From contig JACKJW010000011.1 of assembly GCA_020637755.1 (NCBI GenBank), forward strand, positions 18,693 to 82,692: DNA of 64,000 bases. The letters are read 5' to 3'. The translations under genes and the position numbers were made by a program. The DNA comes from Brucellaceae bacterium. Its GTDB lineage: Bacteria > Pseudomonadota > Alphaproteobacteria > Rhizobiales > Rhizobiaceae. This document shows, piece after piece, positions 1 to 7,905 of the stretch (positions are counted from its first letter, which is position 1; each line of letters starts with the position of its first letter). A model generated the notes under the pieces. That model ran no database searches. It saw only the letters and a program-made list of their open reading frames with translations, and was not told where the DNA came from.

Positions 1-198
1 TTTCTGCAATTCTCTACAGAGACGGAAGTTTGCAGGCATGTTATTTCTGCAATTGGCCACATGAGTGACTTTAATATCGAAAGAATTGTAATATCCACTT
101 ATCCTTATAAAATTAGAGGAGACCTAAATCTTTCTCAGCTTGCGATAGAATACAGGAACCTTTATGGGAAAGAATATATAAAGCGAGCGAGTGCATAG
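1..198 (+). CDS. Unrecognised protein, 3' end only (truncated by window start)
   Basis: Reading frame 1 is open from the first base to a TAG at 196-198, giving the last 65 residues of a protein that begins upstream of the window. The fragment is mixed polar with many Ile, Tyr and Arg residues and ends in KRASA. No motif or family is recognised. Base composition is clearly AT-rich, with codons such as ATA, TTT and AGA that are rare in the genes beyond 0.9 kb. It shares this composition with the next gene 34 bases downstream, so both may belong to a horizontally acquired segment extending to the left. That it is coding is inferred from the uninterrupted frame only. Confidence 0.5.
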   Translation, partial: FLQFSTETEVCRHVISAIGHMSDFNIERIVISTYPYKIRGDLNLSQLAIEYRNLYGKEYIKRASA

Positions 199-232
199 GA
201 AAAATAGTAAATAATATGCCTTAGGGGGCATT

Positions 233-520
233 ATGTCGGAGAAAATTAGTGTCGCATTGATTGGGATCGCAGGCGCTGGTCTGGCTGCATGGCTTGGTGC
301 AATTCAAGTTCAGGTCAACGATCAAGCAAAATCAATTGCCGACATCAAAAAAGAAAACAATCAGATCAAATCTGGCCAAGCACTCGATATTGAGAAAATT
401 AAACAATGCGAGCGACTTGGTTTGCAGATAATAAATGAAGAAGAGGCCAATGATATTGGCGGCGAACGAATTGCAACTGATTTGTTCGAGAAAATGGGCT
501 GCGACCTAACAAAGAAATAA
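233..520 (+). CDS. Small protein with N-terminal membrane segment and coiled coil
   Basis: A 95-residue protein with a purine-rich ribosome binding site (TTAGGGGGC) just upstream of the ATG. Residues about 6-24 form a hydrophobic Gly/Ala-rich segment, likely a membrane anchor or uncleaved signal. Residues about 25-65 are rich in Lys, Gln, Asp and Ile with heptad-like spacing, suggesting a short coiled coil. The tail has two cysteines (about positions 59 and 90). No family is recognised. The gene is AT-rich like the fragment before it and unlike everything to the right, which suggests transfer; a phage- or island-type small membrane protein is possible but unproven. Confidence 0.6.
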   Translation: MSEKISVALIGIAGAGLAAWLGAIQVQVNDQAKSIADIKKENNQIKSGQALDIEKIKQCERLGLQIINEEEANDIGGERIATDLFEKMGCDLTKK

Positions 521-531
521 TGGTGCCGCTA

Positions 532-627
532 ATGACCGCCAGCGCCGCAGAACGCGCTACCTTTCTCGACTGCCGCGTCCATCTCAACATCACGGAATGG
601 TTCCTTGGCCATCAAGCCCGACGATGA
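532..627 (+). other. Possible gene remnant at composition boundary
   Basis: An ATG-started frame of 31 codons that is GC-rich, lying immediately right of the AT-rich segment and left of a dispersed repeat. It has no ribosome binding site and no recognised family. It may be the stub of a gene broken when the AT-rich segment arrived, or chance. The rest of 521-870 holds only the repeat and a terminator. Confidence 0.15.
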
Positions 628-639
628 CGACGGTGCCCT

Positions 640-745
640 GAGCACCCCTCATCCGTCTCGTCGCTGCGCTCCGATCCACCGCCCGGGGCGAGCCACGGGT
701 CTCGCCCGTCCTTCGGACCCCACAAGGGGAGAAGGGAGGAGCATT
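640..745. repeat. Dispersed rhizobial-type intergenic repeat
   Basis: Non-coding GC-rich stretch containing CCCTCATCCG, CGCTGCGCTCCGATCCACC and CCCCACAAGGGGAGAAGGG blocks. Such blocks are typical of short palindromic intergenic elements scattered in Hyphomicrobiales genomes. Related but diverged sequence lies at 36.7-36.86 kb. Family assignment is from general recognition, not alignment. Confidence 0.5.
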
Positions 746-817
746 GCGGGGGCGTTTGCGCCTATCGCAGACGCTGGAGAACGAGCGGGGCGGTACAGCC
801 GCGCCCTACCCCCAAAC

Positions 818-848
818 AAAAAAGCCCGGCGCTTGCGGCACCGGGCTT
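818..848 (-). terminator. Rho-independent terminator of the helicase gene
   Basis: Arms AAGCCCGG (822-829) and CCGGGCTT (841-848) form a hairpin, followed on the minus strand by a run of Ts (plus-strand A tract 818-823). It lies 27 bases beyond the stop of the RNA helicase gene. Confidence 0.8.
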
Positions 849-874
849 CCGTCAAACATCAATGGAACTGCGCG

Positions 875-2470
875 TCACGCGCCGAGCATGCGCTTCAGCC
901 CGGCATCGTTGCCATTGGCGGCGGGCTTGCGTTCCCCGCGGTCACCGGAAACCGGCTGGCCGAAGGAGGGCGCCTTGCCGCCCGGATTGCCACCAGACGC
1001 TCCGCCACGGCGGCGCTTGCGTCCCTTGCCCTGAGGCGCGGCACCATCGGCGCGCTGCTCGCCGGGCTTGGCTGCATTGCGGCCCTGGCCTGAGGGTTTG
1101 GCATTGCGTGCCTCGCCGGATCGCGCCTGCTGGGCATTGCGCGCCTCGCCCGGCGCACCGGCCGGCTTGCCGCCACGGCGGCGTTTGCGGCGGCGGGTCG
1201 CGCCCTCTTCACCGGTGTCGGCACGCGGTGCATCGCCACGGCGGCGCTCGCCTCCGGGCTTGCGCGCGACCTGCTGCGGCTTGCGGTTGGTGGTGCTGGC
1301 CCGGTCCTCGCCACGCGGCGCGGCGGGAATCGGTGCGGCATCCGACAGGTCGGTCTCCAGCACCGGGATCTTCATGCCGGTCAGCTTCTCGATGTCGCGC
1401 AGAAGCACCCGTTCGGAGGCATCGCAGAAGGCCACCGCATGGCCGGACCGCCCGGCGCGCGCCGTGCGCCCGATCCGGTGCACATAGACTTCCGGCACAT
1501 TCGGCAGTTCATAGTTGAAGACGTGCGAAACATCGTCGATGTCGATGCCGCGCGCGGCAATATCGGTCGCGACCAGGATTTTCAGCGAGCCGTCGCGGAA
1601 GGCCGCCAGCGTCTTCTCGCGCTGGTTCTGGCTCTTGTTGCCGTGGATCGCCTGCGCCATGACGCCCGCGCGCTCCAGCAACTGGCAGAGCTTGTTCGCC
1701 CCGTGCTTGGTGCGGGTGAAGACGACGGCGCGCTCCATCGCGGCATCCTTCAGCATGCGGGCAAGCAGGCGCGGTTTTCCCGCCTTTTCCAGAAACACCA
1801 CCTGCTGTTCGATGCGCTCGATCGGCTTGGAGGCCGGCGTCACCGCCACTTCCAGCGGATCGGTCAGGAAATCATCGGCCAGCGAGCGGATTTGCGCGGG
1901 CATGGTGGCCGAGAACAGCAGCGTCTGGCGCTTCTTCGGGGCCTTGCCCATGATGCGGCGGATCGCCGGGAAGAAGCCGAGGTCGAGCATCTGGTCGGCC
2001 TCGTCCAGCACGACGGTTTTCACGCCTTCCAGCGTGATGGCGCCTTCGTCCATCAGGTCGAGCAGGCGGCCCGGCGTGGCGATCAGGAAGTCGACGCCGC
2101 GCGCCATGGCGCGCACCTGCGGCCCGGCCTTCACGCCGCCGATCACGACGGCAACGGAGGGCTTCAGCGCCTTGCCATAGGCGTGGACGGAATCGGCGAT
2201 CTGCGCGGCCAGTTCGCGCGTCGGCGCCAGCACCAGCACGCGCGCCGTCTTCGGCCGCGAGGGCGTGCGGTCGCGCGCCAGCCGGTCCAGTTGCGGCAGC
2301 ACGAAGGCCGCCGTCTTGCCCGTGCCCGTCTGGGCAATGCCCAGAACGTCGCGGCCGGTAAGCATCACCGGGATCGACTTCTGCTGGATGGGCGTGGGAG
2401 TTTCGTAGCCCTCGGCCAGAACGGCCTTGAGGACGGGCTCGGCCAGGCCGAGGTCATGAAATGTGGTCAA
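875..2470 (-). CDS. rhlE: DEAD-box ATP-dependent RNA helicase, RhlE type
   Basis: ATP-dependent RNA unwinding in ribosome assembly or RNA decay. With a TTG start at 2470 (preceded by AGGGAAAG) the protein has 531 residues. A second TTG at 2530 would add 20 residues but lacks a ribosome binding site. Motifs in order: Q motif (about 21-29, GYETPTPIQ), Walker A AQTGTGKT (46-53), PTRELA (83-88), TPGR, DEAD (156-159), SAT (187-189), ATDIAARGID (301-310) and HRIGRTARAG (331-340). From about residue 380 the tail is disordered and very rich in Arg, Gly and Lys (GGERRRGD, RRRKRRRGG), a typical RNA-binding extension of RhlE-like proteins. It is a single gene ending at a strong terminator. The family is certain; the choice of rhlE over other DEAD-box names rests on this architecture. 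Confidence 0.93.
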   Translation of the reverse strand: MTTFHDLGLAEPVLKAVLAEGYETPTPIQQKSIPVMLTGRDVLGIAQTGTGKTAAFVLPQLDRLARDRTPSRPKTARVLVLAPTRELAAQIADSVHAYGKALKPSVAVVIGGVKAGPQVRAMARGVDFLIATPGRLLDLMDEGAITLEGVKTVVLDEADQMLDLGFFPAIRRIMGKAPKKRQTLLFSATMPAQIRSLADDFLTDPLEVAVTPASKPIERIEQQVVFLEKAGKPRLLARMLKDAAMERAVVFTRTKHGANKLCQLLERAGVMAQAIHGNKSQNQREKTLAAFRDGSLKILVATDIAARGIDIDDVSHVFNYELPNVPEVYVHRIGRTARAGRSGHAVAFCDASERVLLRDIEKLTGMKIPVLETDLSDAAPIPAAPRGEDRASTTNRKPQQVARKPGGERRRGDAPRADTGEEGATRRRKRRRGGKPAGAPGEARNAQQARSGEARNAKPSGQGRNAAKPGEQRADGAAPQGKGRKRRRGGASGGNPGGKAPSFGQPVSGDRGERKPAANGNDAGLKRMLGA

Positions 2471-2821
2471 AGTGGTCTTTCCCTGCCGCAGGGGATCACT
2501 CGGACCCGCCGCTGCGGCGTGTTTCGTCAAAAATTCGGGGAAACCAGCGTAGATCGGCAGCCGTCGAAGAAAAGCACCCGGATGGGGCGCGGCGTGCGGG
2601 CAACGATCTTGTGGGACAATTGCAAGGTCGCCTCGGGCTGGGACCGGTCCGGTCCTCTACGCTCAAACCCGGCGACGCAGCTCCTCTGCCACGAAACCGT
2701 GTCGCAAACAAGGCAGATCGCCGCACCGCTGTGCTGAAGGTGAAGAAACCATGATGAATGGGCCGCTGCGCCGGCCCGGCGGGTGTTGACTTGGCCGGAC
2801 CGAAACGCCACATGCGCGGGC

Positions 2822-3376
2822 ATGAAAGTTTCGGATGCAGAAATCCTGATCGTTCCCGGTTACACCAATTCCGGGCCGGACCACTGGCAGAGCCGTTGGC
2901 AAGCCAAGCTCTCCACCGCGCGGCGCGTGGAGCAGGCGGAATGGTCCAAGCCGGTACGCGATGACTGGACCGCCCGCCTTGTCGAAGAGGTGGACAGGGC
3001 CACGAAACCGGTGGTCCTTGTCGGCCACTCGCTCGGCAGCGCCGTCTGCGTGCTGGCAGCACCCGAAGTCGGCCGCAAGGTCGCCGGCGCCTTTCTGGTC
3101 GCCCCGCCCGACACATCAAATCCGGCCATCCGCCCAAAACACCTGATGACCTTCGGTCCCTACCCGCGCGATCCGCTGCCCTTCCCGTCACTGGTGGTGG
3201 CCAGCCGCAACGATCCCTTCTGCGCCCATGATGTGGCCGAGGATCTGGCGGCCAGCTGGGGATCGCTCTTTCTTGATGGCGGCGAAAGCGGCCACATCAA
3301 TGCCGATTCCGGCCAGGGCCCCTGGCCGGAAGGCATCCTCGTCTTCGGTAAATTCCTGGCGCAGCTGAAGGCCTGA
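2822..3376 (+). CDS. RBBP9/YdeN-family serine hydrolase
   Basis: A 184-residue alpha/beta hydrolase of the small RBBP9/YdeN family (DUF1234-like). It has the early PGYTNSGPDHW motif, nucleophile elbow GHSLGS with Ser70, an acid Asp131 in ASRNDPF and His158 in ESGHIN, so the whole catalytic triad is present. The length is normal for the family. The ATG at 2822 was chosen over 2783 because the family starts just before the DAEILIVPGY strand. It stands alone, converging with the DedA gene. The substrate is unknown; an esterase or amidase role is inferred from the triad only. Confidence 0.85.
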   Translation: MKVSDAEILIVPGYTNSGPDHWQSRWQAKLSTARRVEQAEWSKPVRDDWTARLVEEVDRATKPVVLVGHSLGSAVCVLAAPEVGRKVAGAFLVAPPDTSNPAIRPKHLMTFGPYPRDPLPFPSLVVASRNDPFCAHDVAEDLAASWGSLFLDGGESGHINADSGQGPWPEGILVFGKFLAQLKA

Positions 3377-3398
3377 GACGCCGGTCGCGCGTCACGGG

Positions 3399-4004
3399 TC
3401 AAGCGCGGTTGTTCAGCTCGCCTCGCAGCTTTCTGACCAGCATGCGCAGCAGGATGACGAAGATGAAGCCCGATGCCAGCGCACCCAGTACAGAAGATGC
3501 CATCTCGCTGGCTGCCTCGATTTGTGACGAGAACCAGACGCCAAGGCCAAGATAGAGCGAAACCCAGACAAGTTCGCCAAGACCCGAGGCCAGGGAAAAA
3601 CGCAGCCAGGAAAACCGTCCTGACCCGGCGACGAAATTGATCCACGGGCCAACGGCAGAAAACAGCCATCGCGACAAAAAGACAGCGCTGACGCCCCTGC
3701 GGCCCAGCATGGCCTGCGCCGAGCCTGCAAGATCGCGAACCTGCTGGGAGCGCGCCTGCTGAAGGCGGTCCATTGCCGGAACGGCTCGGCCGATGCCGTA
3801 GCCCACCTGATCACCCAGGAGTGCACCGGCCAGCGACGCGCCCGCAACACCCGCAAGATCGAGTTCACCGGCTCCGGCAAAGCCTCCGGCCGTCATCATC
3901 AGAAGTGACGACGGGATGGGCACGGCCAAGCAGGAAAGAAACGTGACAGCAAACAGCAACCAGGCACCATAGTGCGGAATCATGCCCAGCAGCGCGTCGG
4001 TCAT
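3399..4004 (-). CDS. DedA/VTT-domain membrane protein
   Basis: A 201-residue integral membrane protein of the DedA (SNARE-associated, VTT) family. Members of this family move undecaprenyl phosphate or phospholipids across the inner membrane. Sequence signs are an N-terminal hydrophobic segment, the PIPSSLLMMTAGGFAGAG re-entrant region at about 29-46, the G-x-x-x-G-D-Q-V-G-Y-x-I-G-R signature near 64-73, the later F-x-S-R-W motif, and a C-terminal membrane helix. It overlaps the preceding gene by ATGA, so the two are translationally coupled. The individual substrate is not predictable. Confidence 0.85.
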   Translation of the reverse strand: MTDALLGMIPHYGAWLLFAVTFLSCLAVPIPSSLLMMTAGGFAGAGELDLAGVAGASLAGALLGDQVGYGIGRAVPAMDRLQQARSQQVRDLAGSAQAMLGRRGVSAVFLSRWLFSAVGPWINFVAGSGRFSWLRFSLASGLGELVWVSLYLGLGVWFSSQIEAASEMASSVLGALASGFIFVILLRMLVRKLRGELNNRA

Positions 4005-4366
4005 TGTTTTGAGCCGCTTTGGTCACCGGCGCGCCCGAGCTTTCTTGCCGCTTCCTCGACTGACCGGAGATAGGACGGCACATCCCGGCCCTTGCGGCTT
4101 GCCAGCTCCGAAAGGGATAACCGTCCCTCGCCCCGCTGCAGGTCGAGCTGTTCCATGAAGTGGTCGCGCTCGACCCCCCAACTGCGGGCAACATAGCCCG
4201 GCGTCATCCAGGCTTCCACCTGCTGGAACCGGTGGGCCGGGTCGGACCAGTAGATATAGGCAACGGTGAAACGCACCCCAAATGCCAGCAACGCCAGACC
4301 GGACAGGACAGTCAGTCCGGCGAGCAGCCAATGGCGGCGAAGGACCGTGGTGATGGGGGGCGCCAT
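4001..4366 (-). CDS. Small single-pass membrane protein coupled to DedA
   Basis: A 121-residue protein with one membrane helix at about residues 13-38 and a polar, charged C-terminal part (about 45-121) that begins with FQQVEAWMTPGYVARSW. It is not recognised as a named family. Its stop overlaps the DedA start (ATGA at 4001-4004), and its own start lies 8 bases after the aldolase stop, so the three genes form one minus-strand transcription unit. Coupling to DedA suggests a membrane partner or accessory role; this is inference from position. Confidence 0.75.
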   Translation of the reverse strand: MAPPITTVLRRHWLLAGLTVLSGLALLAFGVRFTVAYIYWSDPAHRFQQVEAWMTPGYVARSWGVERDHFMEQLDLQRGEGRLSLSELASRKGRDVPSYLRSVEEAARKLGRAGDQSGSKQ

Positions 4367-4374
4367 GCCCGCTC

Positions 4375-5163
4375 TCACACCTCGCCCATCGCCTTGCGCG
4401 CCGTCTCCACCATGGCCGCCGCCCCGGCGGCCATGTAGGCGCCCTCGTTCTGGATGGCGAGCAACTGGTAACCCATGGCGGCGTAAGGCCCGCATTGCGC
4501 CGGGTCCACGCAATAGATGGCGGCGAGTTTGCCGGCGGCCTGCGTTTTGGCCGCGATTTCGCCAATCGCGGACGTCATGCCGTCGAGCTTCGGATTGATG
4601 GCAGCACCACCGGTCCACGCGATGGAGAAATCCGATGGTCCGACAAAAATGCCGTCAATCCCGTCGACCGCGATGATATCGCCGGCCAGGGCGTAAGCCT
4701 CGCGGGTCTCGATCATCGCGAAGGCAAGCGTCTGCGCATTGGCGCTTTCCAGATAGGCCTGCCCTCCGGCCAGCCTGCGGCGCTGCACCGCATAGGTCGG
4801 TCCCCAGGAACGGCCGCCCAGGGGCGGATATTTCATCGCCGCGGCAAAGGCCTTGGCGTCTTCAACCGTGTTGATCATCGGCGCGATCACCGCATCGGCC
4901 CCGAAATCCAGCGCGCGGCTCGCCATGTCGAACCGTCCGACCGGCACCCGCACGATCGCGGGCTTTCCCGCTGACAGCACCGCAGGCAGGCAGCGCAGCA
5001 CCGAGGCTTCGTCATGGCCGCCATGCTGCATGTCCATCGTCACCGCCGGGAAGGCGGTCGCAGCCAGAGCCTCCATCGTCACCGGATCGGGAATCGAGGA
5101 CCAGGCGGTGAGAACCGTCTCTCCGCCGCGCAGCCGGCCGGCAAGGTTGGTCAAGGCAGTCAT
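4375..5163 (-). CDS. HpcH/HpaI-family aldolase (2-keto-3-deoxy acid type)
   Basis: A 262-residue class II metal-dependent aldolase of the HpcH/HpaI/citrate lyase beta family, which splits 4-hydroxy-2-oxo acids into pyruvate and an aldehyde. Signs are D-M-Q-H-G-G-H-D near residue 45, the E-T-R-E-A metal-binding region, the GPSDFSIA motif, and the C-terminal Q-N-E-G-A-Y segment. The start at 5163 has a strong GGGAGGA site; an upstream ATG at 5226 lies inside the terminator region and is rejected. It is first in the unit with the small membrane protein and DedA. The natural substrate is not determined. Confidence 0.85.
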   Translation of the reverse strand: MTALTNLAGRLRGGETVLTAWSSIPDPVTMEALAATAFPAVTMDMQHGGHDEASVLRCLPAVLSAGKPAIVRVPVGRFDMASRALDFGADAVIAPMINTVEDAKAFAAAMKYPPLGGRSWGPTYAVQRRRLAGGQAYLESANAQTLAFAMIETREAYALAGDIIAVDGIDGIFVGPSDFSIAWTGGAAINPKLDGMTSAIGEIAAKTQAAGKLAAIYCVDPAQCGPYAAMGYQLLAIQNEGAYMAAGAAAMVETARKAMGEV

Positions 5164-5226
5164 GGCATCCTCCCGCGCGCGTGTTTGACTGATTATCTGA
5201 CAGGCCGGTGACCTATAATCCAGCAA

Positions 5227-5260
5227 AAAGGCCGCGCAGGAAATGCCCCGCGCGGCCTTT
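5227..5260. terminator. Terminator hairpin of the zeta-subunit gene
   Basis: Arms AAAGGCCGCGC (5227-5237) and GCGCGGCCTTT (5250-5260) pair perfectly around a 12-base loop. The hairpin lies just beyond the stop of the zeta-subunit gene on the minus strand and could work in both directions. Confidence 0.75.
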
Positions 5261-5292
5261 GAAATCCTCGCCCCTGCAGGGCCGCCAGCGTC

Positions 5293-5613
5293 TTATTCGC
5301 TGGCGATCTGCTCGGCAGCGACGGCCAGGAGTTCGTCCATCGTGCGGCGAATCTGGTGGTCGGACTGCTCCACCTTGGCAGCGTCGAAATCGGCGCGCAC
5401 CTTGCGGAAGACGTCTTCGTCGCCCACTTCCTCGAAATCGGCCATCACGACGGTCTTGGCATAGGCCTCGGCCTCGTCGCCGGACTTGCCGAGCTTCTCG
5501 GCAGCCCACAGACCAAGCAGCTTGTTGCGCCGCGCCGTGGCCTTGAACTTCAGTTCCTCGTCATGGGCGAACTTGTTCTCGAAGGCCCGCTCGCGGTCGT
5601 TCATGTTGCTCAT
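5293..5613 (-). CDS. F1-ATPase zeta (inhibitor) subunit, DUF1476
   Basis: A 106-residue protein of the DUF1476 family, which in alphaproteobacteria such as Paracoccus denitrificans is the zeta subunit that inhibits F1-ATPase hydrolysis. The signature N-terminus DRERAFENKFAHDEELKFKA and the later R-R-N-K-L-L-G-L-W-A-A and D-F-E-E-V-G-D-E-D-V-F-R-K-V segments match the family over its whole length. The ATG at 5613 was chosen as the family start; 5643 would add ten unrelated residues. It is divergent from purC, a neighbourhood common in Hyphomicrobiales. It acts at the membrane ATP synthase; how strongly it inhibits varies between species. Confidence 0.9.
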   Translation of the reverse strand: MSNMNDRERAFENKFAHDEELKFKATARRNKLLGLWAAEKLGKSGDEAEAYAKTVVMADFEEVGDEDVFRKVRADFDAAKVEQSDHQIRRTMDELLAVAAEQIASE

Positions 5614-5895
5614 CGCATCAGTCCTCTGGCGTCGGCCGGACATGCCGGCGGAAATGATTCATCTGCCCCTATATGGGCTTCATCGCCTGATAGCAAAAGG
5701 GAAAAGCAAAGGAAACGCAACGAATGGAGGGGAGCGGCGCTTTTTGCCGCGCGGAAAGCGGTTGATGGCCGCGATCAGCCATTGAGCCGGGGGGCGGATT
5801 GGTTTAGAGAGCCGGACAACAAAGCCATGCGCCATCGCGTCTGCCGGCCGCTTGCCTGCAGCCGCCGCACGCTCCGTCCAGGGATCGAGATTTCC

Positions 5896-6696
5896 ATGAA
5901 CCGTCGCCGCCGCATTTACGAGGGCAAGGCCAAGATCCTCTATGAAGGCCCGGAGCCCGGGACGCTGATCCAGTTCTTCAAGGATGATGCCACCGCCTTC
6001 AACGCCAAGAAGCACGAAGTGATCGATGGCAAGGGCGTTCTGAACAACCGCATCTCCGAGCACATCTTCACCAACCTCAACCGGATGGGCATCCCGACCC
6101 ACTTCATCCGCCGTCTCAACATGCGCGAGCAGCTGATCAAGGAAGTCGAGATCATCCCGCTGGAAGTGGTGGTGCGCAATGTGGCGGCCGGCTCGCTGGC
6201 CAAGCGCCTCGGCATCGAGGAAGGCACCGTCCTGCCCCGCTCCATCATCGAGTTTTACTACAAGGCCGATGCGCTGGACGATCCGATGGTCTCCGAAGAG
6301 CACATCACCGCCTTCGGCTGGGCCTCCCCTCAGGAAATCGATGACATCATGGCGCTTGCCATCCGCATCAACGACTTCCTGTCCGGCATGTTCCTCGGCG
6401 TCGGCATCCAGCTCGTCGATTTCAAGATCGAATGCGGCCGTCTTTGGGAAGGCGAGATGATGCGCGTCATCCTCGCCGACGAGATTTCACCCGACTCGTG
6501 CCGCCTGTGGGATGTTGCCACCAACGACAAGCTCGACAAGGACCGCTTCCGCCGCGACATGGGCGGCCTCGTGGAAGCCTATCAGGAAGTCGCGCGCCGT
6601 CTCGGCATCATCAACGAGAACGAGAAACCCCGCCCCTCCGGCCCGGTCCTCGTGTCCAACAAGGATGCCGAAGACCCCGAAGGCTCCATCCACTAA
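5896..6696 (+). CDS. purC: SAICAR synthetase
   Basis: Phosphoribosylaminoimidazole-succinocarboxamide synthase, which joins aspartate to CAIR with ATP in de novo purine synthesis (cytosol). The protein has 266 residues. The N-terminal YEGKAK motif (about 8-13), the R-N-V-A-A-G-S segment, I-x-F-K-I-E-F-G-like D-F-K-I-E-C-G, and L-x-D-E-I-S-P-D-S-C-R-L-W are all typical of PurC. The ATG at 5896 directly precedes the conserved N-terminus. It opens the operon purC-purS-x-purQ-lipoprotein-purL-bolA. The spacer 5614-5895 has no gene; a TATATG at about 5671 could be a -10 element. Confidence 0.97.
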   Translation: MNRRRRIYEGKAKILYEGPEPGTLIQFFKDDATAFNAKKHEVIDGKGVLNNRISEHIFTNLNRMGIPTHFIRRLNMREQLIKEVEIIPLEVVVRNVAAGSLAKRLGIEEGTVLPRSIIEFYYKADALDDPMVSEEHITAFGWASPQEIDDIMALAIRINDFLSGMFLGVGIQLVDFKIECGRLWEGEMMRVILADEISPDSCRLWDVATNDKLDKDRFRRDMGGLVEAYQEVARRLGIINENEKPRPSGPVLVSNKDAEDPEGSIH

Positions 6697-6719
6697 CCGC
6701 ACGACAGGCAGGCAGAGCA

Positions 6720-6962
6720 GTGACCAAGGCACGCGTTACCGTCACACTGAAGAATGGCGTTCTCGATCCGCAGGGCAAGGCCATCGGCGGCGCGCTCGCC
6801 ACGCTGGGCTTTTCCGGAGTCGGCCAGGTCCGTCAGGGCAAGGTCTTCGACGTCGAACTGGCCGAGACCGACCGCGCCAAGGCCGAGGCCGAACTGAAGG
6901 CCATGTGCGAGAAGCTTCTCGCCAATACCGTGATTGAAGATTACTCTGTAACACTTATCTGA
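6720..6962 (+). CDS. purS: Phosphoribosylformylglycinamidine synthase subunit PurS
   Basis: An 80-residue PurS subunit, which bridges PurL and the glutaminase PurQ in the three-part FGAM synthase. It has K-N-G-V-L-D-P-Q-G-K-A at about 10-20, the L-G-F-S-G-V-G-Q-V-R-Q-G-K strand, and the C-terminal L-L-A-N-T-V-I-E-D-Y. The start is GTG at 6720, 23 bases after the purC stop; no ATG lies near enough. Length is normal for PurS. Confidence 0.95.
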   Translation: MTKARVTVTLKNGVLDPQGKAIGGALATLGFSGVGQVRQGKVFDVELAETDRAKAEAELKAMCEKLLANTVIEDYSVTLI

Positions 6963-6979
6963 GGTTGCAGGAGGCCGTC

Positions 6980-7237
6980 ATGGTCGCAGTCACCAACGAG
7001 TTGATGTACGAACTGCTGAAGAAGATGAACGCTGATATCGGTGCGCTAAAAACCGGTCAGGCCGAAATCCGCCAAGAACTGGTCTCTATCCGTGGCCACA
7101 TTCATTCGACGCAGAATGACATCAATAACATTTACGGCATCCTTGCCCGGCACGACGAACGCCTGGATCGCATCGAAAGCCGCCTCGAACTCCGCGAACT
7201 GGCAGAAGCGCAAGCCAAATTCGAGCACGACACATGA
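6980..7237 (+). CDS. Small coiled-coil protein embedded in the pur operon
   Basis: An 85-residue soluble protein of unknown function between purS and purQ. The ATG at 6980 has an excellent GCAGGAGG site; an in-frame ATG at 6965 is too close to the purS stop and lacks one. Nearly the whole chain is predicted as coiled coil, with heptads such as I-G-A-L-K-T-G-Q-A-E-I-R-Q-E-L and H-D-E-R-L-D-R-I-E-S-R-L-E-L. This pattern resembles short DUF-type coiled-coil proteins often found near mobile or toxin-like genes, but no family is assigned. Its stop overlaps the purQ start by ATGA, so purQ translation should be coupled to it. It contains no purine-enzyme motif. Confidence 0.75.
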   Translation: MVAVTNELMYELLKKMNADIGALKTGQAEIRQELVSIRGHIHSTQNDINNIYGILARHDERLDRIESRLELRELAEAQAKFEHDT

Positions 7238-7905
7238 AAGCAGCCGTCATTCTCCTCCCCGGCCTCAACCGCGACCGCGACATGATCGCGGCGCTGACGA
7301 AGATTTCGGGCAAGCCGCCGGTCACCGTCTGGCAGACCGACACGTCGATCCCTGACGTCGATCTGGTCGTCATCCCCGGCGGCTTCTCCTATGGCGATTA
7401 CCTGCGCTGCGGGGCCATCGCTGCCCGCATGCCGGTGCTCGATGCCGTGCGCGAAAAGGCAGCACGCGGCGTCAAGGTCATGGGCGTGTGCAACGGCTTC
7501 CAGATCCTGCTGGAAGCGGGCCTTCTGCCCGGCGCGCTGATGCGCAACACCTCGCTCCACTTCGTCTGCAAGGAAGTGAAGCTGGAAGTGGCCAATGCCG
7601 CCACTGCCTTCACCTCAGCCTACACGAAGGGCCAGGTGATCCGCTGCCCGGTCGCCCATCACGACGGCAACTACTTTGCCGACGCCGAAACGCTGAAGCG
7701 CATCGAGGGCAACGGCCAGGTCGTGTTCCGCTATGCCGAAGGCACGAACCCCAACGGCTCCATGAATGACATCGCCGGCATCATCAACGAGGCGGGCAAC
7801 GTGCTCGGCATGATGCCGCATCCCGAAAACCTCATCGAAGCCGCCCATGGTGGCGATGACGGGCGCGCGCTGTTTGAAAGCGCGCTCAGCATGGCAGCCG
7901 CCTGA
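7234..7905 (+). CDS. purQ: Phosphoribosylformylglycinamidine synthase subunit PurQ
   Basis: The glutaminase subunit (class I glutamine amidotransferase) that feeds ammonia to PurL. The protein has 223 residues. The catalytic triad is visible: Cys86 in MGVCNGFQ, His196 and Glu198 in MMPHPEN. The N-terminal P-G-x-N-R-D and PGGFSYGDYLR motifs are typical. It overlaps the upstream coiled-coil ORF (ATGA) and the downstream lipoprotein gene (TGATG). Confidence 0.97.
   Translation: MKAAVILLPGLNRDRDMIAALTKISGKPPVTVWQTDTSIPDVDLVVIPGGFSYGDYLRCGAIAARMPVLDAVREKAARGVKVMGVCNGFQILLEAGLLPGALMRNTSLHFVCKEVKLEVANAATAFTSAYTKGQVIRCPVAHHDGNYFADAETLKRIEGNGQVVFRYAEGTNPNGSMNDIAGIINEAGNVLGMMPHPENLIEAAHGGDDGRALFESALSMAAA

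Noticed and set aside
1439..2737. Plus-strand open frame over the helicase gene
   Set aside because: Antisense to intact DEAD-box motifs; no ribosome binding site.
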